64,000 nt of DNA from Treponema sp. (GCA_016293915.1 JAEDCY010000001.1:62001-126000); one strand, 5' to 3'; shown: positions 26,639 through 36,123, counted from the stretch's first letter. The notes: generated by a model not told the origin, from the letters alone. Numbers and translations are program-made.

Positions 26639-27661
26639 TTATTTATTCAAATCTTTACCTCTTGGGCCGAATGCTTTCTGTCGCTCTCTTACTGCCTGAA
26701 TCAGATGATTATCTTTTTCCAGAAGGTCAATCATTTCCCAATGCCAGTCCAGGTCACTCTCAGGAAAAAGAGCCGGAGGATCAGGCTTACGGCGAGAATT
26801 TGCTTCTTTTATGATTTTGATTAATTCTTCAAAAGTATTCTGATCTGCCAGTTGTTTTAGATAAGGCTCTTCATTTTTTGTAAAGGCCGAAGCATCATCA
26901 TTATATATATAATTTTCTGCCTTATATTCAAAAGGCTTTACTGTGTTTCGAACTTTTTTACTTCTTCCTGAAACACAGCTGTAATTTGTCCCGCAGCTTC
27001 GCAGGTGTTTTGGAATTATGTAAACATCATCCTTATAAGTGAAGTTAATATAATCAGTATAATAATCCATATCAGTTTGCCAGTAGCGTACGTCGTAAAG
27101 CTTGTCGCCATCTATAATATAACCTGTAATATTTTCAGGAATACTCTGCGGGCTAATCATAAATCCTTTAGAAGGAGCAATTCCCCGGTAAAAAGTCCAG
27201 TTTTTGTTTTGCAAAATTTCAGAGTTCTCAATGTTTTCTGAAATAAAAGTTTTATCTTTTTCAAAATATGAAAGGAATAATGAACCATCAATTAAAAAGA
27301 ATGGAATTGTATTTTTCTGCCAGTTTGAATAAACAAGATCCAGAGAACCATAAAGTGATTTTGAAGTTTCTGTCACATTTATATTTTTAATATAAACATG
27401 TTCTGCATTACGTGCATTGGCTGTATTCCTTACCCGAGCTTCTTTTTTTGAATAATCTTCAGGTTCTGCAGCACGATTCAAATACCAGCCATAATATGTT
27501 TTTAATATTAAAACCAGTTGAGGCTCTTCTTCATCATTCTGTTCAAAAAAAATGTAACGGTCTTTAGATTCCCATATTCCCAGAAGCTTTGAAGGAAGAA
27601 TTTCACTAAATAAAAGAGAAGAAAAAAATAAAGTTGAAAATACAATAATAAATTTTTTCAC
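26639..27661 (-). CDS. Secreted protein of unknown function
   Basis: I place the start at the GTG at 27659-27661, giving about 340 residues. This gives a good signal peptide: KKFIIVFSTLFFSSLLFSE. A longer frame from GTG 27697 adds 12 residues before it. The mature protein has a lipocalin-like start, LGIWESKDRYIFF, and no family I recognise. The stop is ten bases from the GT8 stop, so the two genes are convergent. Confidence 0.68.
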   Translation of the reverse strand: MKKFIIVFSTLFFSSLLFSEILPSKLLGIWESKDRYIFFEQNDEEEPQLVLILKTYYGWYLNRAAEPEDYSKKEARVRNTANARNAEHVYIKNINVTETSKSLYGSLDLVYSNWQKNTIPFFLIDGSLFLSYFEKDKTFISENIENSEILQNKNWTFYRGIAPSKGFMISPQSIPENITGYIIDGDKLYDVRYWQTDMDYYTDYINFTYKDDVYIIPKHLRSCGTNYSCVSGRSKKVRNTVKPFEYKAENYIYNDDASAFTKNEEPYLKQLADQNTFEELIKIIKEANSRRKPDPPALFPESDLDWHWEMIDLLEKDNHLIQAVRERQKAFGPRGKDLNK

Positions 27662-27737
27662 AATTATTTTATCGGCATAAAAAAATAATCTCGCCACACG
27701 GATTTAGATTTTGCTCACGTTAAATTAGAATCCGTAT

Positions 27738-27952
27738 CAGGGCTTCCGCATTATAAACAAAAATCCGCGCATTTTTGGCTCCCAGTCACGGTTGCGTGAT
27801 TCAAAACCGCGCAATAATGCGCTACACGCTTTTTGTGGTATAGAAACTATTGAACTGCCGCTTCGCAGCAGCCACAAAAAGAGTGTTTTTGAACCACGCC
27901 CCGCTCCTTCGCGCCAACATTACGGAAAAGCGTTTATAATGCGGATGCCCTG
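27738..27952. repeat. Dispersed structured repeat, complete element (copies B and C)
   Basis: A 215-base element in the 345-base spacer before thiI. Its ends are inverted repeats of 21 bases (27738-27758 and 27932-27952) with one mismatch, reading inward from CAGGGC to CATTATAAAC. The right half (27855-27952) is the inverse of copy A at 6108-6210. Inside, a long stem pairs CTTTTTGTGG (27829-27838) with CCACAAAAAG (27872-27881), and a small stem is GCGC-aataat-GCGC (27809-27822). No open reading frame of interest is present. The look is of a miniature inverted-repeat element. Confidence 0.85.
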
Positions 27953-27971
27953 GAATCCGTAGAGGAACTAC

Positions 27972-28000
27972 TTTAAAAAAAGACTGTTTAAGTTTATAAT
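27972..28000 (+). promoter_or_regulatory. Predicted thiI promoter, possibly giving leaderless mRNA
   Basis: TTTAAA at 27972-27977 and TATAAT at 27995-28000 are 17 bases apart. The thiI ATG at 28007 is only six bases after the -10 box, where transcription should start, so the mRNA may begin at or near its start codon. No ribosome site is visible. Confidence 0.5.
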
Positions 28001-28006
28001 ATTTTT

Positions 28007-29182
28007 ATGACTTATCTGGCGAAAATTGGGGAATTGACTCTTAAGGGGTCTAATATTCAGGAATTTGAAAATCTTTTAAAACATAATGCTGCAAAATATC
28101 TGGAAGGTACGGATGCCAAAATTACTCTCCGTGCAGGTCGTCTTTATATTGAATGTGAAGAAAGTGCCCGGGAAAAAGTTGAATTTACACTTAGACACCT
28201 GATTGGTATTACCGGATGGGCAAAAGCGGCCGTTTGTGACAAAACAATTGAAGCAATCAGTAAAGCAGTTTTTGATATTGCAAAGCTTGAAGCAGAACGT
28301 GGATGTAAAACTTTTAAGATTGATGCCCGCCGTGCAGACAAAAGTTTTCCTATGAACTCATATGAAATATGTTGTGAAGCTGCAGGTGATGTAGAAGCAA
28401 TAATGAAGGTTGATGTTCATAAACCTGATACAATTATCTATGTTGAAGTTCGTGAAAAATGCTTTGTATATGTTGATTCTAATACAGGCTGTCGTGGACT
28501 TCCTGTTGGCTGTAGTGGACGCGGACTCTTACTTTTAAGCGGAGGACTAGACTCTCCTGTTGCCGGCTATCGTATGCTTCGCCGCGGAATGAAAATTGAA
28601 TGCTGCTATTTCCATTCTTATCCATATACTTCTGAAGAAGCAAAACAAAAGGTTGTTACTCTTGCCCAGAAACTTGCATACTACGGAATTACAGTTTACC
28701 TGAACGTTATTCCTTTTACTGATGTTCAGATGAAGATAAAAGAAAAAGCACCTGAAGCCTGGAGCACACTTATGCTCCGTGTCTGTATGATGAAGGTTGC
28801 AAACCGTCTTGCTGCACGCTGTAAGGCAAAATGTATTATTACCGGTGAAAGCCTTGGTCAGGTTGCAAGTCAGACTATTGAAAACATGACGGTTACCGAG
28901 CATTTTGCAGAGTTCCCCCTTCTCCGCCCTCTTTGCGGAATGGACAAGGAAGAAATTATTAAGGATTCTTATTTTATTGATACTTATGAGACTTCAATTC
29001 TTCCTTATGAAGATTGTTGTGTTCTATTCAGCCCTCGACATCCTGTTTTAAGAGGACAAGCTGAAGATGCAGAAGAGATTTATAAAAATCTTGAAGTTGA
29101 TGAATTGATTGAAAAATCATATAAAGAAAGGGAGATTATCAAGCTAACTGCAACTGGGGATCCGGTAAAGAAGACAGATTAG
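28007..29182 (+). CDS. thiI: tRNA 4-thiouridine synthase ThiI
   Basis: ThiI makes 4-thiouridine at position 8 of tRNA and, in some bacteria, supplies sulfur for thiamine. The 391-residue protein has a THUMP domain (about 55-165) and the PP-loop motif SGGLDSPVAGYRM near residue 180, followed by ITGESLGQVASQT. It lacks the C-terminal rhodanese domain of the E. coli protein, as is usual outside enterics, so sulfur must come from another carrier. No thiamine genes are nearby. Confidence 0.95.
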   Translation: MTYLAKIGELTLKGSNIQEFENLLKHNAAKYLEGTDAKITLRAGRLYIECEESAREKVEFTLRHLIGITGWAKAAVCDKTIEAISKAVFDIAKLEAERGCKTFKIDARRADKSFPMNSYEICCEAAGDVEAIMKVDVHKPDTIIYVEVREKCFVYVDSNTGCRGLPVGCSGRGLLLLSGGLDSPVAGYRMLRRGMKIECCYFHSYPYTSEEAKQKVVTLAQKLAYYGITVYLNVIPFTDVQMKIKEKAPEAWSTLMLRVCMMKVANRLAARCKAKCIITGESLGQVASQTIENMTVTEHFAEFPLLRPLCGMDKEEIIKDSYFIDTYETSILPYEDCCVLFSPRHPVLRGQAEDAEEIYKNLEVDELIEKSYKEREIIKLTATGDPVKKTD

Positions 29183-29218
29183 TTGTCTTTTCTGTCAGTG
29201 CAGGAATCTATACAAGAT

Positions 29219-29383
29219 TGTTAAATAAAGTTTGTCGGGGCAAGTCCGACATTGACACAGTATAAAGAAACTATGAAAAAAGAAGAAGCCTACAATCGAA
29301 AATCCGTTAAAAACGAGCCGATAGGGTCGTTTTAGGATTATCGAAAAAACGGCTCAGAGGCAAGCTGTGCTTGCCGATTGTAT
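29219..29383. other. Structured intergenic sequence between thiI and the DNA glycosylase
   Basis: The 212-base spacer is rich in inverted repeats: TGTCGG...CCGACA near 29222-29240, then an outer pair ACAATCG (about 29291) with CGATTGT (about 29375) enclosing AAAACGA/TCGTTTT and GGCAAG/CTTGCC stems. It could be an RNA structure, a terminator-like region or another repeat. I see no open reading frame or match to a known riboswitch. Confidence 0.5.
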
Positions 29384-29394
29384 AAGGATTATTG

Positions 29395-30183
29395 ATGAAA
29401 GCAAATGATAAACAATTAATATATACCCTTCTCAAAACCGTAGATGCTTATGAATGCGGTTATACCCGTGCTAAATTTACCGGGGAGCCTTTATTTACAG
29501 ATGATACTAAAAATTATATGTCTGAGGCTCTTGAAAACAGTACAGAAGAAGGAAAATCTGAGTTAGTTTCGACAAACTCTACTATCCCCGCTTCAAGCTC
29601 ATCTATCGATAATACTGCAGGACTTTCACTCGACGAACTCAATGCAAAAGTTCTTCGCTGCACACGCTGTGGACTAGCCAGAACCCGTAATAATGTTGTT
29701 CCTGGCATGGGAGTTGAACATCCTGATGTTCTTGTAATTGGTGAAGGACCTGGTCATGACGAAGATATGCAGGGTTTACCTTTTGTAGGTAAGGCAGGTG
29801 TTCTTCTTGACCGTATGCTGGCTGCTATCGGGCTAGACAGAAAGACTAACTGCTATATTGCAAATATTGTAAAATGTCGACCACCTGAGAATCGTAATCC
29901 ATTTCCAGATGAGCAGGCAGCCTGCTTCAGCTTTCTTGAAGCACAGATACATATCTTAAAGCCTAAGATAATTTTATGTATGGGTAAAATTGCTATTGAA
30001 AAACTGATGAATCAGAATATAGCTATCACACAAGCTCACGGAGAGTTTTTTGATTACAATGGTATTCCTGTAATGCCAACTTATCATCCAAGTGCACTTC
30101 TTCGTAATGAAGAACTTAAACGACCGGCTTGGGAAGATTTAAAGAAATTTAAAAGACGCCTCGACGAAATTAAAACTAACTAA
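29395..30183 (+). CDS. Uracil-DNA glycosylase, family 4 type
   Basis: An iron-sulfur uracil-DNA glycosylase that starts base-excision repair of deaminated cytosine. The family motifs are GEGPGHDEDMQGLPFVG and HPSALLR near the C-terminus. The four cluster cysteines are visible: CTRC, then KC in NIVKCRPPENRNP and AC in QAACFSF, with family-type spacing. The start is the ATG at 29395. A low-complexity Ser/Thr stretch of about 70 residues precedes the domain. PriA follows 13 bases later. Confidence 0.87.
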   Translation: MKANDKQLIYTLLKTVDAYECGYTRAKFTGEPLFTDDTKNYMSEALENSTEEGKSELVSTNSTIPASSSSIDNTAGLSLDELNAKVLRCTRCGLARTRNNVVPGMGVEHPDVLVIGEGPGHDEDMQGLPFVGKAGVLLDRMLAAIGLDRKTNCYIANIVKCRPPENRNPFPDEQAACFSFLEAQIHILKPKIILCMGKIAIEKLMNQNIAITQAHGEFFDYNGIPVMPTYHPSALLRNEELKRPAWEDLKKFKRRLDEIKTN

Positions 30184-30196
30184 CGGCAGGTAGTTA

Positions 30197-32221
30197 ATGC
30201 AGTACCTTGAAATAATACTGAACCTGCCTGTTAATCAGGGTTTTACATATTCATATATTCCTCCGGAAAAAGAAAAACCAGAACTCATTCCAGAAATCGG
30301 TAAACGTGCCGAAATCATGTTCGGTAATAAAAAGACACAAGGCTTTATAATTAATATTTCAGATAAAATTCCTGAAACTTGCCCTGTAGAACCATCAAAA
30401 ATAAAACCAATTAAACGGGTTATAGATAAAGAACCTTTATTTGGAAAAGAACTGATTGAAATGGCAAACTGGATTGCAAGATACTATCTTTGTACTCTTG
30501 GCGAAGCAGTTTTTTCCATGATTCCAAGCGGACGTCGTGATACAAGTGCCGGCGGCTTTGGATTTGAAGAAGAAGTTGGCAAGCAGAAAAAGAATGAATT
30601 ATCAGAAGAGCAGAAACTGGCTGTTGAAGAAATATTAAAAAGCCGTTGTGGTTCAATTACCTCTGAAAAAAAATCAGATACTTCATTATTTCATTATTTA
30701 TATGGCCCGACAGGTTCTGGAAAAACTGAAGTATTTCTCTCTTTGGCCGAAAAGATTCTTGAGACCGGAAAAGGTGTTATATATCTTGTTCCAGAAATTG
30801 GACTTACCGCACAGGTTGTTCAGGCAGTAAGTGAACGTTTTGGAAACACTGCTGCAGTTCTTCATTCAGGACTTACACCATCCCAAAGACTCAGCGAATG
30901 GCATCGTATTATGCACAAAGAAGCCCGGGTTGTTGTTGGAGCCCGCTCTGCTGTTTTTGCTCCTGTTCCTGATCTTGGCTTAATTATTATTGATGAAGAA
31001 CACGATGGTTCTTATAAATCAGGAAACAATCCCAGATACCATGCAAGACAGGTAGCAATGCATCGCTGTACAAAATTAAAAATTCCTCTTCTTATGGGAA
31101 GTGCAACTCCTAGTGTTGAAGCCTGGTATGGAATGCAAAACGGTTCAATAAAAAGACACCTGCTTACAAAAAGGCTTGCTGGTGGCCAAATGCCTCATAT
31201 TTCCTGCATTGATCTTTCTTATTATCCTGGAGATGGCTGTATTTCAAAACCGCTCGAAGATGCAATTAATAAAACGCTTTCTAAAGGATATCAGACAATA
31301 TTGTTTTTAAACCGCCGTGGCTTTACTCATTTTTTCAGATGTAATCAATGCGGATACGAGTTAGTTTGTAAAAACTGTTCTGTTCCTCTAACATATCATA
31401 AGGCAGAAAACCGGCTTCGCTGTCATTACTGCGGCTGGTCAACTTACCCGCCGGAAAGCTGTCCACAGTGCGGCTCTCTTGACATAGGAAGTTCTGGTTT
31501 TGGTACAGAATACATTGAAGCAGAAACACGAGCCAAGTTTCCTAATGCACGAATTGTCCGCCTTGATACAGATATCCTCAAAAATAAAGAGGAATTAATT
31601 GAAACTCTTGAAGATTTCAAAAATGGAAAATATGACATAATGCTTGGAACTCAGATGGTTGCCAAAGGCCTTAATTTTCCAAAACTCGAGCTTGTTGGAG
31701 TTATACTTGCTGATGCCGGACTTCATATGCCTGATTTTCGTGCAGGAGAACGTACCTTCTCCTTAATTACACAGGTAGCAGGTAGAGCCGGACGATATTT
31801 TCCAGATGGGAAAGTTATTGTTCAAACCTATAGTCCGGGTAAAGGACCTGTACTTTATGCCTGTCAAAATCGTATAGAAGATTTTTATAGAAGTGAACTT
31901 GCAGAACGTGAAATGCTGGATTTTCCGCCTTTCAGCAGACTTTTACGTTTAGTATTCCGAAGTTTTAATAAAGGACTTGCAGCAGAAACAGCCCGCGATG
32001 CTGTAAAAATTCTTGCAGAAGGCGCTCCACATGGAATGGAAATTATTGGGCCTGCAGAATGTCCTATCGAAAAAATTAATTCATCCTGGCGATATCAGAT
32101 TTTACTTAAGGGAAGCTCTATTATTCCGCTTCAAACTGCGGCAAGAAAATTACTTTTTGATTATACACATAATCAGAATGTTTATATTGAATATGATGTG
32201 GACCCGGTAAGTCTGCTTTAG
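30197..32221 (+). CDS. priA: Primosomal helicase PriA
   Basis: PriA restarts stalled replication forks. The 674-residue protein has an N-terminal DNA-binding region, Walker A YGPTGSGKTEVF near 180, the DEEH box IIIDEEHDGSYKSG near 268, and zinc-binding cysteines in CNQCGYELVCKNC and CHYCGW...CPQCG (about 395-440). Helicase motifs V and VI follow (LGTQMVAKGLNFPKLELVG, ITQVAGRAGR). All parts are present and the length is normal. Confidence 0.96.
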   Translation: MQYLEIILNLPVNQGFTYSYIPPEKEKPELIPEIGKRAEIMFGNKKTQGFIINISDKIPETCPVEPSKIKPIKRVIDKEPLFGKELIEMANWIARYYLCTLGEAVFSMIPSGRRDTSAGGFGFEEEVGKQKKNELSEEQKLAVEEILKSRCGSITSEKKSDTSLFHYLYGPTGSGKTEVFLSLAEKILETGKGVIYLVPEIGLTAQVVQAVSERFGNTAAVLHSGLTPSQRLSEWHRIMHKEARVVVGARSAVFAPVPDLGLIIIDEEHDGSYKSGNNPRYHARQVAMHRCTKLKIPLLMGSATPSVEAWYGMQNGSIKRHLLTKRLAGGQMPHISCIDLSYYPGDGCISKPLEDAINKTLSKGYQTILFLNRRGFTHFFRCNQCGYELVCKNCSVPLTYHKAENRLRCHYCGWSTYPPESCPQCGSLDIGSSGFGTEYIEAETRAKFPNARIVRLDTDILKNKEELIETLEDFKNGKYDIMLGTQMVAKGLNFPKLELVGVILADAGLHMPDFRAGERTFSLITQVAGRAGRYFPDGKVIVQTYSPGKGPVLYACQNRIEDFYRSELAEREMLDFPPFSRLLRLVFRSFNKGLAAETARDAVKILAEGAPHGMEIIGPAECPIEKINSSWRYQILLKGSSIIPLQTAARKLLFDYTHNQNVYIEYDVDPVSLL

Positions 32222-32261
32222 TTATAAGCTATTAGTAATAAGCTTTTAGCTATTAGCTTTT

Positions 32262-33074
32262 CTACACATGTCTTCGGATTCCGTCAAACTTGATTTCATA
32301 CAGGAATAATCCGTTCGGCGGGGCTGTAACTCCTGCTGCCTTGCGGTCTTTTGCTTCAAGGATTTTTTTCATCGCATTATCCGGAGCATTTTCTTTATCA
32401 AGGTTTACAAGAGTACCTGTTAATGTTCTTACCATTTTCCACAAAAAAGCATTTGCTTCAATTTCAAAAACCAAAAGCTCTTTTCCCCAGCGGTCTTTCT
32501 GTAAGAAAAATCTTGCACCATCGATATAACGATTATTAGAAATGCTGTCATCACCGCTTGCGGCAAAAGAAGAACAATCTAATTCTCCGTGAAGACATTC
32601 ACAGTATTTATTCAGGCGCTGTAAATCCGGAGTATAATTTTTGACACGCCAGCAGTAGCGAAGATTATCAGCAGTAACATTTCCATTTAATTCTGTAGAA
32701 ATGAAATATCTATAGACACGACTTGTGGCAGATTTTCTTGCACTGAAATCTTCAGGCACTTCCCGTGCAGCAACAATTCGAACATCATCCGGTAAAAAAG
32801 CATTCAGTGCGCGTATATAATTTTCTGCAGGCATTGAATCAATCGGAGAATAAAAATTTGCAGCCTGCCCTACAGCATGAACTCCACTGTCAGTTCGACC
32901 GGAACCGTAAAGAGCTGTCTTTTCTTTATGAATTTTTTCCAGTGCCTTTTCAATCTCTCCCTGCACTGTACGGCCTGCTTCGCCACCTTCGGCATTATCC
33001 TGACGCTGCCAGCCACAAAATTCTGTTCCATCGTATGAAATTGTCAGAAGAATATTTCTAGAACTCATCATCAT
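32262..33074 (-). CDS. truA: tRNA pseudouridine synthase TruA
   Basis: TruA makes pseudouridine at positions 38-40 of tRNA. The 270-residue protein has the opening ILLTISYDGTEFCGWQ, the catalytic region GSGRTDSGVHAVGQ with Asp near residue 60, and the closing FLWKMVRTLTGTL. There are three possible ATG starts in a row at 33074, 33071 and 33068; the first overlaps the DUF2225 gene by 17 bases. The spacer before priA's stop (32222-32261) has short AGCTATTAG repeats that may be a weak terminator. Confidence 0.95.
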   Translation of the reverse strand: MMMSSRNILLTISYDGTEFCGWQRQDNAEGGEAGRTVQGEIEKALEKIHKEKTALYGSGRTDSGVHAVGQAANFYSPIDSMPAENYIRALNAFLPDDVRIVAAREVPEDFSARKSATSRVYRYFISTELNGNVTADNLRYCWRVKNYTPDLQRLNKYCECLHGELDCSSFAASGDDSISNNRYIDGARFFLQKDRWGKELLVFEIEANAFLWKMVRTLTGTLVNLDKENAPDNAMKKILEAKDRKAAGVTAPPNGLFLYEIKFDGIRRHV

Positions 33075-33939
33075 TTACTAATTTAGAAAGATTGTCGTAA
33101 AGATTTCGGGCATGTTCCAGAAGAGGACCAGGTTTGTTTTTTGAAGATTTCCCCAAACCAAAGATTCGTGCAATTGCAGTTTTAGACTCACTGAGTTTTT
33201 TCAAACGCAGCTGAATATCATCCTGCTGGCCATATTTATACTCAAGAAGACCGCACAAATAAATTACACCATCCCATCCATAATTTTTATCGATATCGGG
33301 TCCCATATTATTCAGAGTGGAACTTTTTTCAACACGCTCGGTTTCATTTATTACAGCCTGCTGGTAAAAGAATAATGCCTTACTATAAAACATTTTCGAA
33401 ATTAAATTATAGTTATGTCCTGAACAATGCTGATTAATTTCATCTGTAAGCCATGCCAGACGCAAAGTAAGTATAGCCTTTTTCATTGTCGGTAAAGTAT
33501 AAGCACCCATATCATCATAAGTCATAAGTGCCAGATAATACATTGCTGTTCCATCAAAAAGTGTTCTTTCATGTTTTAAATTGAAATAAGGAAAAATAGC
33601 TTCACATGCATTTTTACGTTTTTCAGAATGTTCAAAAAGCTTATCTGCATCATCTGGATCCATTTTTTCAGTGAAGTCATTCCATAAAAGAGCTGTATAA
33701 CAATTAGGGCATACACCAATTTCATAAATTAAAGGATAAATACGACCAAACTTTGCAGAAGGTTCAAAAATACGATGCAATTCTTCTGTAAGCCCACCGG
33801 CAATCATACGACCGTTACCACTTCGCATTATTTCACGTTCAAAAGCCTTTTTGCACACAGGACACTGAACTTTATCTTTAGACCAGTACGAAATACTTGC
33901 CTTTTTTTCTGGTGTTCCTTTTTTTGATGTTGTTGCCAT
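33058..33939 (-). CDS. DUF2225 protein with two CxxC zinc sites
   Basis: A 293-residue protein of the DUF2225 family. The N-terminal half has CPVC (VQCPVCKKAF) and CPNC (IGVCPNCYTA), which look like a zinc-binding pair; the rest is alpha-helical (TPR-like, LNNMGPDID). The family's role is not known. It overlaps truA and belongs to the long minus-strand run. Confidence 0.82.
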   Translation of the reverse strand: MATTSKKGTPEKKASISYWSKDKVQCPVCKKAFEREIMRSGNGRMIAGGLTEELHRIFEPSAKFGRIYPLIYEIGVCPNCYTALLWNDFTEKMDPDDADKLFEHSEKRKNACEAIFPYFNLKHERTLFDGTAMYYLALMTYDDMGAYTLPTMKKAILTLRLAWLTDEINQHCSGHNYNLISKMFYSKALFFYQQAVINETERVEKSSTLNNMGPDIDKNYGWDGVIYLCGLLEYKYGQQDDIQLRLKKLSESKTAIARIFGLGKSSKNKPGPLLEHARNLYDNLSKLVNDDEF

Positions 33940-33969
33940 ATCTTACCCCTGTGTAAGCAGCTTTCTGCC

Positions 33970-34344
33970 TTACTTTTTTTCTAAAATTACAAAAGCAATT
34001 GCATATTCTTTTTCGTGACTAAGACTTACAAATGCCTCGCACTCACCCAGCCTCTCTTTCATTAATGAAAGAGCAGCTCCTTCTATATTAAGCAAAGGCT
34101 TACCTTCGCTGTTATTTGTTATATAAACATCTTTCAAACTAAAGCCGCTTATACCGCTTCCAAGAGCTTTTGAGAAAGCCTCTTTGGCTGCAAATCTAAC
34201 TGCATAATGCTGGCATTTCGCAGCCAAAGATTTAGCAGAAGATAATTCTTTTATATTAAAAAAACGATCAATCATTTGCGGATTCTGAACCCATTTTTCA
34301 AAGCGTTTCACTTCTGCAATATCAGTTCCAATTCCAGCTATCAT
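33970..34344 (-). CDS. acpS: Holo-[acyl-carrier-protein] synthase
   Basis: AcpS transfers the phosphopantetheine arm from CoA to acyl carrier protein. The 124-residue protein has the magnesium-binding Asp in GIGTDIAEVKRF and the Glu-Lys motif in RFAAKEAFSKALGSGI. It overlaps cdaR by four bases (ATGA). Confidence 0.95.
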   Translation of the reverse strand: MIAGIGTDIAEVKRFEKWVQNPQMIDRFFNIKELSSAKSLAAKCQHYAVRFAAKEAFSKALGSGISGFSLKDVYITNNSEGKPLLNIEGAALSLMKERLGECEAFVSLSHEKEYAIAFVILEKK

Positions 34345-35330
34345 TGACCTTCTCCCGAAGTTTCCTCTGTTTTTTCCTCTATATTTTCAGTTTTTACAAT
34401 TACATTTACAGTGAGTTCTTCATCAGATTTTTCGATTAACTGCAGATTAGCTGGAAGAACATAACGAAGCGGAAGTTCATAAGTACCTGCTTCAGTAATA
34501 TCATGCATATTGATTTGGACAGCATGCTTTGAAAGAATATAATCTTCCAGCACAGGCATGTTTCCAGAAAGTTTTAGGGTAACCAATGGAAGTTCACCAT
34601 TTATTTCTAAATTCTCAGCAAGATTTATTACTTCAACCTGAACAGAGTCAAAAGTACGTTCCAACACTTTTGGTTTTACAGATATTTCTGCTTTAAACGG
34701 ACCTTCGTCCATAACAGTAAGAAGTTTATTTAACTGCTGGAAAGATGTTTCAGTTGAAAAATTTATTTCTGCATTTGAAACATTAATTCTTGTTGTATAA
34801 ATATGCTCGGTAGCATTAACAATAGATTCTGGTCCAGAAATTTCTACAGTAGAAGGATTCATTGAAATACTATCAATTTCATACCCATGAGCTACATCAC
34901 CTACTACAGAAGGCATAAGAGGAACATACTTTATAGCTTTTCGGTCTACATCGATTGTTATAGAATCATCCTTTATTTTTACTTCAAAAGGATCATATTC
35001 CATAAGGCTTTCTGAAAGAGTGATTTTTACAGGCAGCTTATATGTACCTTTCTTTGTAATATTATCAAGTGAAACTGAGGCAGAAATATCAGATGGAAGA
35101 ACAGATTTTATTGTTTCTTCTCCTGCTCGTACAACAATAGAAACAGAGCCAGGTACATTACCAACATGCATTACCATTCCATCTTCTATAATCTGAAGAG
35201 GAACTACAAAGGTTTTAGAATCAATTAAAGAAGCCTGATGGAAGAAGTAAAGAAAAATTGCAATTATCAGACAGATTACTTTTGCAGGCCAATTATCGAG
35301 GATTTTATCAAGCAAACGTTTTTTGTTCAT
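34341..35330 (-). CDS. cdaR: CdaR-like protein with YbbR repeats
   Basis: A 329-residue protein with one N-terminal membrane helix (about residues 15-33) and tandem YbbR-type repeats outside the membrane. In other bacteria CdaR regulates the cyclic di-AMP synthase CdaA through this outer part. It overlaps the upstream cdaA gene by 23 bases. The repeat assignment rests on the pattern of strands (VPLMPSVVGDVAHGYEIDSISMNPSTVEISG and similar) and the cdaA context. Confidence 0.85.
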   Translation of the reverse strand: MNKKRLLDKILDNWPAKVICLIIAIFLYFFHQASLIDSKTFVVPLQIIEDGMVMHVGNVPGSVSIVVRAGEETIKSVLPSDISASVSLDNITKKGTYKLPVKITLSESLMEYDPFEVKIKDDSITIDVDRKAIKYVPLMPSVVGDVAHGYEIDSISMNPSTVEISGPESIVNATEHIYTTRINVSNAEINFSTETSFQQLNKLLTVMDEGPFKAEISVKPKVLERTFDSVQVEVINLAENLEINGELPLVTLKLSGNMPVLEDYILSKHAVQINMHDITEAGTYELPLRYVLPANLQLIEKSDEELTVNVIVKTENIEEKTEETSGEGQ

Positions 35331-36123
35331 CTACAGTATCCTCCAGTACCTGAGCTTCTGAAGTAATTTCAAGAAGATTCTCGAGAATCTTTCGAACTTC
35401 TTCTACAGAAAGGTCATAATTTAACTTAGAATCATATGCAAGACTAAGAGCACCTGTCTCTTCTGAAACTACAAGAACAACAGCATCTGAAACTTCAGAA
35501 AGACCAAGAGCTGCACGGTGACGGGTACCAAAAGTTTTCTTGATTGTATAGTTTTCACTTGTTGGTAAAAAACACCCAGCTGCAATCAGTTTTCCACCCT
35601 GAATAAAACAAGCCCCATCATGAAGTGAAGTATCTTTTCCAAAGATAGTTATAAGAAGACTTGAAGAAAGATCTGCATTCAGCCTTGTTCCAGTCTGAAT
35701 GATATTTTCAAGCTGAGTATGCCGCATAAAAACTGCAAGCATTCCTCTCTTCTGTTGTGATAACATTTCTGCAGCAATTAAAACAGCATCTACATAAGTA
35801 TGCTTTGAACGCGTACCAAAAGCAAACCATCCGTTTTGTCCAATACGTATAAAAAGTTTACGGATTTCCGGCTGAAAGATAAGAGCAAAACCGATTACAA
35901 GAGCCGGAGCAATAATGTTCATAATCCATAAAAGAGTCTGAAGTTTTAAAAGAACTGCCACACCATATACAATAACGACAATTAAAAGAGATTTAAGCAT
36001 CTGTACGCCGTTAGTCTTTGAAATAAAATCGTAGGCCTTGTACAGAATAAAAGACATAACTGCAATATCGAGAAAAGGTCTTATAAAATTGTAAAGATAT
36101 AGGATTCTGTCAAAACCTAGCAT
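35308..36123 (-). CDS. cdaA: Diadenylate cyclase CdaA
   Basis: CdaA makes the second messenger cyclic di-AMP, which in many bacteria controls potassium and osmotic balance and the cell wall. The 271-residue protein has three N-terminal membrane helices (about 15-95) and a DAC domain with the DGA motif as SLHDGACFI near 180 and the RHR motif as GTRHRAALG near 205. Both catalytic signatures are intact. cdaA-cdaR is a widely conserved pair. Confidence 0.93.
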   Translation of the reverse strand: MLGFDRILYLYNFIRPFLDIAVMSFILYKAYDFISKTNGVQMLKSLLIVVIVYGVAVLLKLQTLLWIMNIIAPALVIGFALIFQPEIRKLFIRIGQNGWFAFGTRSKHTYVDAVLIAAEMLSQQKRGMLAVFMRHTQLENIIQTGTRLNADLSSSLLITIFGKDTSLHDGACFIQGGKLIAAGCFLPTSENYTIKKTFGTRHRAALGLSEVSDAVVLVVSEETGALSLAYDSKLNYDLSVEEVRKILENLLEITSEAQVLEDTVDEQKTFA

